A stretch of DNA of 11,326 nucleotides from Bacteroides sp. (GTDB lineage: Bacteria; Bacteroidota; Bacteroidia; Bacteroidales; Bacteroidaceae): positions 1 through 11,326 of the forward strand of contig DXOJ01000288.1 in the NCBI GenBank assembly GCA_019412865.1. The letters run 5' to 3'. The notes beneath the pieces were generated by a model that was not told where the DNA came from, did not search any database, and worked only from the letters and a program-made list of their open reading frames with translations. A program made the position numbers and the translations under genes. Of the stretch, positions 6,870 through 11,326 are shown one piece after another (the stretch's first letter is position 1; the number at the start of each line of letters is the position of its first letter).

Positions 6870-8288
6870 CTACCACTGATAGTTATTATAAAGCCAAAAG
6901 GTCATTAAGGCAGCAATAGCCCCATCAATTTTTAAATTCTCCTTTCGTTTCAGGGGCTTTTTATTGCACATTTTATCCTCGTCCAGATAGCAATTCCCAA
7001 AACAATATGGCAGAATAGGATTCATGGACATAGCCACCCTGGGAGGATTGCTCTTAGCAGCCATCTCAAAAGTTTCTACAGGAGAAGTAAAAGCTCCATA
7101 TGTCTGCGGGACAGCCTTTAATACCTTTTGCGGATTCGTATTTATACTCGCTATTGCCGCAGATAAGGCATTTACTATCTCTGTTGATTTGTATGCATCA
7201 TACCCTATTTGCAGTATAGTCACCTTCTGGCTTCGTTTTAAGATATCCTCTACTATCATACTATCGCTTATAATAGCACCGGGACATACTTTCATGTAGC
7301 CGGCCTTTACCCACACCTTATACAGTTCTTTGTTTGAGTGATTTTTAAGCGTTTCTTCCGGGATGTAACAATCTAGCCATAAATAAAATTTTCTCTGCGC
7401 TCGGCTATAAATATTATAGACCACTACCGAGAAGTCATCACTTACAGATAAGTCTAAAGCTATCATAGCCATAGGTCTTCCTTCTGTTTCTTCGATATTA
7501 AAGTTGGTCATCAGCGATCTTGCTAAACTTTGCGGTATCCAGTCTTTGATTCCGCCGGAGACAAAGATGTTTAGTAGTTTGGTTTTGAATTCAATCATAG
7601 CCTCAGCATCATACTGAGCCTTATCCCATCTCTGTTTATAGTAATTCTGCTGTACCGTTATACCGATATGAGGATTGCATTTTTTCCAGACTTCCGGCTT
7701 CCCCATCTCTTCGTCGCACATCTCCCATGCATCCGGCATAAATAAAGAAGCAAACTGTGTATCATCGGAATATTCCCCCTCTAATATCCTCTTAGCATTC
7801 TCCAGTTCCCGCGAGAACGGGCCATCCTCCACACGAGAAGCCGTCGTTATTATCATTGTCAACGGTTCACGCCTTGTGCCCATAGAGGAAGTCAGGACCT
7901 GCAAAAGTTCAGCCCCATCCGAATGATCACGTACATATTTCGCCTGAGCATATTCGTCAAAAATGACCAGAGAAGCATTTAATCCGTCTTTTGTATCTCC
8001 ACCTCCCGTCAAACATTCAACAAAAGACTCCTTGTCGAATTTATTAGGCTTCCAGTGCAAGGTTTCTCTGGTGGATTTAAAGTATTTCCTCTTAGGATCT
8101 AGCTGTTTTACTATCTTGCTAATTTCCTCGAAACATATCTTCGCCTGCTTATAGCTGTTTGCGGCCGTATAAGCCTGAGCATTCGAGTCTCCAAACAAGA
8201 ATTCATTCACGGCAAGAGAGGCCGTACTGGTAGTTTTTGAGAATTTTCTAGGAACAAAAAGAATGGCTTCACGGACCAGGCGCCTCAA
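6870..8288 (-). CDS. Terminase large subunit, ATPase and nuclease part (downstream of in-frame TAG)
   Basis: Motor and nuclease of DNA packaging. From the TTG at 8288 the residues are: Walker A-like VPRKFSKTT at 12-20, Walker B LVIFDEY with D111-E112, a coupling segment MIITTAS near 143-149, and a C-terminal RNase H-like nuclease with acidic positions in MIALDLSVSDD, QIGYDAYKS and KIDGAIAALM near the end. The Walker A lacks the usual Gly before Lys (Ser instead), which may be normal for this branch. The N-terminal region expected in Terminase_1 proteins is absent here but lies in the preceding ORF in the same frame, separated by one TAG and 13 sense codons. TTG at 8288 has no well-spaced ribosome-binding site, so independent initiation is doubtful. 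The stop is TAG followed two codons later by TAA. Confidence 0.9.
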   Translation of the reverse strand: MRRLVREAILFVPRKFSKTTSTASLAVNEFLFGDSNAQAYTAANSYKQAKICFEEISKIVKQLDPKRKYFKSTRETLHWKPNKFDKESFVECLTGGGDTKDGLNASLVIFDEYAQAKYVRDHSDGAELLQVLTSSMGTRREPLTMIITTASRVEDGPFSRELENAKRILEGEYSDDTQFASLFMPDAWEMCDEEMGKPEVWKKCNPHIGITVQQNYYKQRWDKAQYDAEAMIEFKTKLLNIFVSGGIKDWIPQSLARSLMTNFNIEETEGRPMAMIALDLSVSDDFSVVVYNIYSRAQRKFYLWLDCYIPEETLKNHSNKELYKVWVKAGYMKVCPGAIISDSMIVEDILKRSQKVTILQIGYDAYKSTEIVNALSAAIASINTNPQKVLKAVPQTYGAFTSPVETFEMAAKSNPPRVAMSMNPILPYCFGNCYLDEDKMCNKKPLKRKENLKIDGAIAALMTFWLYNNYQW

Positions 8289-8327
8289 CTCATACTTCTT
8301 ACCCCCCTCTATTTTACTATCTACCTC

Positions 8328-8330
8328 CTA
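8328..8330 (-). other. In-frame amber codon splitting the large terminase
   Basis: Codons run ACG-TAG-GAG-GTA-GAT and remain open through to the Walker A motif without any frame change. Both sides encode recognisable terminase sequence, so this single codon divides one gene. It falls in the linker between the N-terminal region and the ATPase core, where such proteins tend to vary. A nonsense mutation, amber suppression or a genuinely split enzyme would all look like this. Confidence 0.85.
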
Positions 8331-8705
8331 CGTATCAGACATCCCCTCAGCATCTCCGATTTCTTCCCACCGATAGAAGCCTAAAATTGAAGCAAATTGA
8401 AAATATTGTATTGTGGTTAACTTATAGCATCTTCTGCCATCCATGCCGGAAAATTTAAGACTCTCATAAAGTTTAGCGAATTTCTTCACTTTAGATGGAC
8501 GGAAAACATACGTATCCATCAGTCGAAAGAATTTTATAACCGCAAGAATCTCATATAGATTATGCCTCTCCGCATGATTACGAACTTCCTCCACGTATAA
8601 TAAAAGACGTTCATCTATAGTATCCAGTTGATATAAGGATATATCAATGGACAATAATTCTCGTATTCTCTCATTCTTGTATTCTCTGGTAGATACATCA
8701 AGCAC
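8328..8705 (-). CDS. Terminase large subunit, N-terminal fragment (ends at in-frame TAG)
   Basis: This 125-aa ORF corresponds to the N-terminal region of a Terminase_1 large subunit. The segment VKKFAKLYESLKF-GMDGRRCYKLTTIQYFQFASILGFYRW (about residues 72-113) matches the family's lead-in, where an aromatic/Gln-rich Q-x-F-Q motif near the adenine-binding region precedes the Walker A by some 30-40 residues. Translation would continue in the same frame into the ATPase ORF but for a TAG at 8330-8328. The GTG start at 8705 has an ideal AGGAGG six bases upstream, formed by the last codons (KEE) of the small terminase gene. Alone it would lack every catalytic motif. Reading it as an unrelated gene is unlikely given exact in-frame continuity. 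Confidence 0.8.
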   Translation of the reverse strand: MLDVSTREYKNERIRELLSIDISLYQLDTIDERLLLYVEEVRNHAERHNLYEILAVIKFFRLMDTYVFRPSKVKKFAKLYESLKFSGMDGRRCYKLTTIQYFQFASILGFYRWEEIGDAEGMSDT

Positions 8706-8706
8706 A

Positions 8707-9084
8707 TTATTCCTCCTTCAATCCATTCATCAGTATAGTTAGAGCATCATTTTCTTCTTCACCTTCTTCTTTCTTTTCCGGACGTATCTCCCTATTCATT
8801 AGCAGGGACCGTAGTGAAGCCTGAGCAGCCTTAGCCATCATGCAATAAGTATCATATGCGGGATTCTTTATTTCACGATCATGACCTTCACGACTCTTCT
8901 CCGTAAGCGAAACTTTCTTTCCATAAATCTGTCTGGCAACGTCGCGAAACACAACCAAGATAGAAGCTGTTATCTCCGTCTGATAGGTAAGCTCAGGAGA
9001 GTACTCCGACTTTTCACTCAACAACTTCTTTATTCTTTGCTTTAAAGCCTTTACTTTATTGTCATATTCCTCATTCTTTTCCAT
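8707..9084 (-). CDS. Terminase small subunit (P27 family)
   Basis: DNA-recognition subunit of the packaging motor. The 125-aa protein fits the P27/Terminase_4 family: an N-terminal charged helix, YSPELTYQTEITASILVVFRDVARQIY (about 28-54), the linker KSREGHDREIKNPAYDTYCMM (about 63-83), and the helix AKAAQASLRSLLMN that ends the conserved core. This S-R-E-G...N-P-A motif is the family's most recognisable part. The tail is acidic and ends in KEE, which provides the ribosome-binding site for the large terminase. The ATG follows AT-rich sequence with no Shine-Dalgarno, as expected of the first gene after a non-coding gap. That gap and the HNH nuclease upstream complete a common cos-packaging layout. 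Confidence 0.87.
   Translation of the reverse strand: MEKNEEYDNKVKALKQRIKKLLSEKSEYSPELTYQTEITASILVVFRDVARQIYGKKVSLTEKSREGHDREIKNPAYDTYCMMAKAAQASLRSLLMNREIRPEKKEEGEEENDALTILMNGLKEE
8712..8717 (-). promoter_or_regulatory. AGGAGG ribosome-binding site for the large terminase
   Basis: On the minus strand AGGAGG is followed by AATAAT and then the GTG start. It decides for GTG at 8705 rather than the out-of-frame ATG that overlaps the small terminase stop, which opens only a very short frame. Confidence 0.6.
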
Positions 9085-9268
9085 ATGTTAAATATTTTAA
9101 GCATACCTATTTTTGCTAATTGAGCATATTAAATTTTATAGCCTTTTCCCTACCCCCACAGCCATTTTCCAAAAATCAAAAAAATGTCTCTCTTTAGGGG
9201 CGGTGGATTTGAGTGATTGACGGGGTCAGAAAAAACCTCCCCCCCTGTCTCTCTCCGTTGATATTTCT
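9085..9268. other. Non-coding gap between HNH and small terminase; candidate cos region
   Basis: I see no gene in these 184 bp. The part nearer the HNH gene holds short G/C runs: GGGG at 9197-9200 and 9222-9225, and seven C at 9239-9245. An imperfect inverted repeat pairs GACGGGG (9219-9225) with CCCCtGTC (9242-9249). A 9-bp direct repeat TGTCTCTCT at 9185-9193 and 9246-9254 brackets it. The half nearer the small terminase is AT-rich with AGCATA at 9100-9105 and 9123-9128. Phages with an HNH gene beside the terminase often have cos here; that assignment is inferred. Confidence 0.45.
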
Positions 9269-9601
9269 TCAATCCAAGAAACGTTTTTTAAACCTTTCAG
9301 AAACACGATGGTTGTTCTCCTGAACACTCTCCTTTCTCTTTGATCCTAAGTGTATATGCGCATTGACGTGACACTCTGGACACAATGAACGGAGATTATC
9401 ATAATCAAACATCAGACTCTCCATTCCTCTTATATCCAGCGCTGTCTCAACCGGAACAATATGATGTACTTCCGTCGCAACCTCAATCACATCTCGTTCG
9501 AAACAGTCCTCACAGACTGGATTAGCTTCTATCTTTTTCTTTCTTAGCATCTTCCATTGTTTAGACTGTATCATTCTCCTATAATCCTGATTCTTGCTCA
9601 T
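9269..9601 (-). CDS. HNH endonuclease, packaging-associated
   Basis: A 110-aa HNH nuclease. With the ATG at 9601 as residue 1, zinc ligands are C30/C33 (NPVCEDC) and C74/C77 (LCPEC), and the active-site motif has H46-H47 (EVHHIVP), N69 (DYDNL) and H78. The basic opening DYRRMIQSKQWKMLRKKK is usual for phage HNH proteins next to terminase genes, which are known partners in cos cleavage in HK97-like phages. A longer frame from 9646 exists but would overlap the preceding gene by 68 bp and adds an atypical Cys/Arg-rich leader, so I prefer 9601, leaving a 23-bp overlap. A gap holding the probable cos site and then the small terminase follow. A homing endonuclease is less likely in this location. 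Confidence 0.87.
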   Translation of the reverse strand: MSKNQDYRRMIQSKQWKMLRKKKIEANPVCEDCFERDVIEVATEVHHIVPVETALDIRGMESLMFDYDNLRSLCPECHVNAHIHLGSKRKESVQENNHRVSERFKKRFLD

Positions 9602-10208
9602 AGCTATCAATCGTTTTATTCTTTGCACGCACCGGCACACGGCCATACTTTGTCTCTTGCTTCAGTACATCAAAGTCTTTGTTTATAGACCTTTTAATCT
9701 CATCATCATTCTTCTTGTCGAGAATGTATTCCAGGATTCGTATATAGTTACATTCACCGATGTCATCACCAACTTTCTCTATATATCCGGCTATAGAAGG
9801 AAATAGCTTTCTTATAATCGAACGCATCGCATTCTCTGAATTACAAGTTATACTCTCCTTTTCTCCATTTATCACAAGTCTTTTGCATACATAACCCTTT
9901 CTCCCAACTTCACTAAACACATTGATACTCTCTACTAATTTCAATTGTCTATTACCTCCGGGCTTAGTAGTAATGATTCTGCTTTTCTTGTTCTCATAGC
10001 CTTCGAATATCTTAGCGAATTCATGCATCTCATCGCCTCCTTCCACTTCTTTGTCCGCATACTTTAGGAATGCAGACAATAGATATTGCATGAGTTCATA
10101 TCTGCTTTCAAATCCACATTCTGCGACAATCTTGTCAATCCTCTCTGCTGTAGCAGGAGATACTTTAGATTGAATACTTACGAATTTTAATTGCTTTTTA
10201 TCTTTCAT
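9579..10208 (-). CDS. Ribbon-helix-helix N-terminal domain protein, function unknown
   Basis: A 209-aa protein. Residues about 8-52 (KFVSIQSKVSPATAERIDKIVAECGFESRYELMQYLLSAFLKYAD) have the RHH layout: a strand, then two helices with a hydrophobic pattern like that of MetJ/Arc-type DNA-binding proteins. The remaining 150 residues, including ITTKPGGNRQLKLVESINVF and a helical stretch with LFPSIAGYIEKVGDDIGECNYIRILEYIL, match nothing I recognise. I chose ATG at 10208 over a longer frame from 10289, which would run through the preceding gene: GAGGAGG lies 7 bases upstream and the ATG comes 1 base after the preceding TAG. Placement just before HNH, cos and terminase allows a role in packaging or late control, but this is inference. 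It ends in TAG inside the HNH start region. Confidence 0.75.
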   Translation of the reverse strand: MKDKKQLKFVSIQSKVSPATAERIDKIVAECGFESRYELMQYLLSAFLKYADKEVEGGDEMHEFAKIFEGYENKKSRIITTKPGGNRQLKLVESINVFSEVGRKGYVCKRLVINGEKESITCNSENAMRSIIRKLFPSIAGYIEKVGDDIGECNYIRILEYILDKKNDDEIKRSINKDFDVLKQETKYGRVPVRAKNKTIDSYEQESGL

Positions 10209-10209
10209 T

Positions 10210-10503
10210 CTATTCCTCCTCTCTATATTCAAAGGGACCGTCATATCCCATTTCTTTAAGACGTTGCGTAAACTCTTCGACTGATTCATTTAATGGGGTG
10301 TAGCAATCTAATACATCTTGGAAAGGTCTCAGATAATGACCCAATACATCTAGAGCTTCTTGTTCACCCTTCACTTCTCCAAATTCCTTTTTACAAAGGT
10401 TTATATAGTCTTCCTTTGTCATGTTGATGTTAGTCACTGTATCAACAATTGTACTGAAACGACAGAAAAGACTATTTGGCTGTTTAGCTATAAATCCTGG
10501 CAT
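10210..10503 (-). CDS. Small conserved-type phage protein, function unknown (97 aa)
   Basis: The protein starts MPGFIAKQPNSLFCRFSTIV and is acidic overall, with a likely alpha-helical body (NMTKEDYINLCKKEFGEV, then SVEEFTQRLKEMGYDG). I recognise no catalytic motif, membrane segment or signal peptide. Start choice is well supported: AAAGGAGG lies 7 bases before the ATG at 10503, whereas a frame opening at 10536 would overlap the preceding gene. Its last codons (REEE then TAG) create the GAGGAGG used by the RHH gene, so these two are coupled. It resembles small accessory proteins seen ahead of terminase genes in Bacteroidales phages, from memory only. Confidence 0.72.
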   Translation of the reverse strand: MPGFIAKQPNSLFCRFSTIVDTVTNINMTKEDYINLCKKEFGEVKGEQEALDVLGHYLRPFQDVLDCYTPLNESVEEFTQRLKEMGYDGPFEYREEE

Positions 10504-10516
10504 GGCTATTCCTCCT

Positions 10517-10765
10517 TTAAAAATTGCTTTCTTCAAGCAGCTTCTCTGAATTTTGTTTCATGTATTCAGATAGCTTTATGTAGGCTTCTGTTACACTTTT
10601 ATCATCAAATCCTCGAAATTTTACACGAGCAGGATACATAATGGTAATTCCAGAACATTCATCAGTACATACAACAATGGCCCAACCAAAAATATGTAAG
10701 AACTGATTTACAAACAAGAGAAGTCCTGTCTCTTGAAACTCTTTACAACCTTTTCTTTCTATCAT
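10517..10765 (-). CDS. Small unknown phage protein (82 aa)
   Basis: An 82-aa protein with a hydrophobic centre (GLLLFVNQFLHIFGWAIVVCTDE, about residues 14-36) that reads as amphipathic helix plus strand rather than a clear membrane span. YPARVKFRGFDDKSVTEAYIKLSEYMKQN follows, and there is an acidic helical end. The tandem strand-helix pattern suggests a small compact alpha/beta fold. I do not recognise the family. AGGAGG precedes the ATG by 10 bases and lies in the last codons of the 36-residue ORF. It ends 13 bases before the next gene. Its start and consistent coupling with its neighbours make it a real gene; function is unknown. Confidence 0.7.
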   Translation of the reverse strand: MIERKGCKEFQETGLLLFVNQFLHIFGWAIVVCTDECSGITIMYPARVKFRGFDDKSVTEAYIKLSEYMKQNSEKLLEESNF

Positions 10766-10769
10766 AATT

Positions 10770-10880
10770 TTATTCCTCCTTGATTAATTCCGGGTGATCG
10801 TAGATGTTAGCAATTATTTCCATTCTTGCAGTGTCGTAACCACCAAGAATATCCACCATATCATTTTGAGGTTCTTTCAT
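10770..10880 (-). CDS. Very short unknown ORF (36 aa)
   Basis: A 37-codon frame, ATG to TAA, fills the space between the DUF551 gene and the next small gene. The peptide begins MKEPQNDMVDILGGYDTARM and ends in HPELIKEE. It is acidic, likely helical, and has no membrane segment. Support comes from context: it starts 13 bases after the preceding stop, its last codons AAG-GAG-GAA carry the ribosome-binding site of the following gene exactly as in other genes here, and its leader repeats the one before the DUF551 gene. It could be a leader ORF whose main job is coupling. No family recognised. Confidence 0.6.
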   Translation of the reverse strand: MKEPQNDMVDILGGYDTARMEIIANIYDHPELIKEE

Positions 10881-10892
10881 TTCTAAACAGTT
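10876..10892 (-). repeat. Repeated translation-start leader, copy 2
   Basis: On the minus strand this reads AACTGTTTAGaAATGAA and contains the ATG of the 36-residue ORF. It matches 16 of 17 bases of the sequence at 11258-11274 before the DUF551 gene. It has no Shine-Dalgarno. Confidence 0.5.
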
Positions 10893-10893
10893 A

Positions 10894-11262
10894 TTAGTCA
10901 AATTCCGGTATCGGCATCCAATGAGTTATGCCTAATCTTTCTTCATTAACGTATGCTCCCGTTTCCCATTCCCCAAGGGTTGAAAGAAAACAGAGAAGGT
11001 ATCCATAAGCTCCTTTGGTCAGAACTATTGTATCTACCTCCGGCAAGCTATCCGTTACACTTATCCAGGGAGATTGGGTCCGTATCAGCTCTATATCAGC
11101 TTCTAAAGCATAATCAGGTATGACTTTACCATCGACTTCGACACGATATAAATCTCCTTGCGTATGTCTGATTATGCCAGACTTTCCTATTGCATCCGGC
11201 ATGACTGGACAATCTAAAACTCTCACTCTGTCACCTACTTTAAATTTTGCTTCCATATTCAT
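10894..11262 (-). CDS. DUF551 protein with SH3/KOW-like N-terminus
   Basis: A 122-aa two-part protein. Residues about 5-48 (KFKVGDRVRVLD, then GKSGIIRHTQGDLYRVEVDG) look like a small SH3/KOW-type beta barrel as found in many nucleic-acid-associated or phage accessory proteins. Residues about 66-120 carry the DUF551 signature: PWISVTDSLPEVDTIVLT at the start and ITHWMPIPE at the end, the W-I-x-V...L-P and H-W-x-P-L/I-P motifs of that family. DUF551 proteins are common in phage early or accessory regions; no biochemical role is established to my knowledge. Two ATGs (11262, 11256) are possible; the first is used. It ends with TAA-TAA. Confidence 0.85.
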   Translation of the reverse strand: MNMEAKFKVGDRVRVLDCPVMPDAIGKSGIIRHTQGDLYRVEVDGKVIPDYALEADIELIRTQSPWISVTDSLPEVDTIVLTKGAYGYLLCFLSTLGEWETGAYVNEERLGITHWMPIPEFD

Positions 11263-11274
11263 TACTAAACAGTT
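11258..11274 (-). repeat. Repeated translation-start leader, copy 1
   Basis: On the minus strand this reads AACTGTTTAGtAATGAA, including the ATG of the DUF551 gene, and is nearly identical to 10876-10892. The two copies are 382 bp apart, each directly in front of a start codon. Confidence 0.5.
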
Positions 11275-11281
11275 TTGAGGG

Positions 11282-11326
11282 TTATAGATTTTGAAATTCG
11301 TCTCTCAACTTTTCCAGATTTCCTTT
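11282..11326 (-). CDS. C-terminal end of an upstream gene (partial)
   Basis: The last 14 codons of a frame entering from the right edge, ending in TAA. The visible peptide KGNLEKLRDEFQNL is amphipathic and looks like the end of a helix or coiled coil. Of the frames open here this one has the most protein-like composition and leaves a plausible 19-base gap before the DUF551 start. A second frame, ending in TAG at about 11268, cannot be excluded. Nothing can be said on function. Confidence 0.4.
   Translation of the reverse strand, partial: KGNLEKLRDEFQNL

Noticed and set aside
8291..8293. ATG just upstream of the terminase ATPase part as a restart codon
   Set aside because: It is out of frame with the terminase and meets a TGA after one further codon.
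6870..8705. Intron or intein as the cause of the terminase split
   Set aside because: No inserted sequence exists: the two halves are contiguous and in frame with only a TAG and a short linker between them.
9219..9249. Intrinsic terminator on the minus strand after the HNH gene
   Set aside because: The U-run falls in the loop of the inverted repeat rather than after the stem, so it does not fit a terminator; a cos-like role is preferred.
1..11326. CRISPR array, tRNA or rRNA genes
   Set aside because: No spacer-type repeat array and no cloverleaf or rRNA-like sequence was recognised on either strand.

Overview
The window looks like the packaging and head-assembly module of a tailed phage or prophage of the HK97/lambda-like siphovirus type, probably from a gut Bacteroidales host (Bacteroides/Parabacteroides). 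The host call is an inference from the AT-rich, roughly 40% GC composition and from resemblance of the terminase, KilA-N and small accessory proteins to what I recall from Bacteroidales prophages. No host gene, integrase, att site or tRNA is visible, so prophage versus free phage cannot be decided. Every credible gene lies on the minus strand, so the module reads right to left as one tightly packed transcription unit. No promoter of the Bacteroidetes type was recognised.

Right edge (about 11326 to 9580): the tail of an upstream gene, a DUF551 protein with an SH3/KOW-like N-terminus, an unreported-length 36-residue ORF, two small unknown proteins and a ribbon-helix-helix protein. These are accessory genes upstream of packaging, several linked by Shine-Dalgarno sequences buried in the 3' end of the preceding gene.

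Packaging (9601 to 6870): an HNH nuclease, a 184-bp non-coding, G/C-homopolymer-rich gap that is the best candidate for a cos site, a P27-type small terminase, and the large terminase. The large terminase is interrupted by a single in-frame TAG between its N-terminal region and the Walker A motif. The reading frame is otherwise continuous from 8705 to 6870.

Head (6825 to 2158): HK97-type portal, a KilA-N domain protein whose start overlaps the portal stop (ATGA), a gp6-like head-tail connector, an SPP1 gp16-like head-closure protein, a 134-bp gap with four tandem dyads of a CTATAGA core at 15-17 bp spacing, the HK97 prohead protease and the HK97-fold major capsid protein.

Left edge (2065 to 1): after a strong GC hairpin comes a short tape-measure-like protein placed directly behind the capsid gene, then the first 52 codons of another gene cut by the window edge. 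Placing connector genes before the protease, and the tape measure directly after the capsid, departs from the textbook HK97 order. The main points for follow-up are the amber-split terminase, the dyad array next to a KilA-N gene, and the probable cos region.
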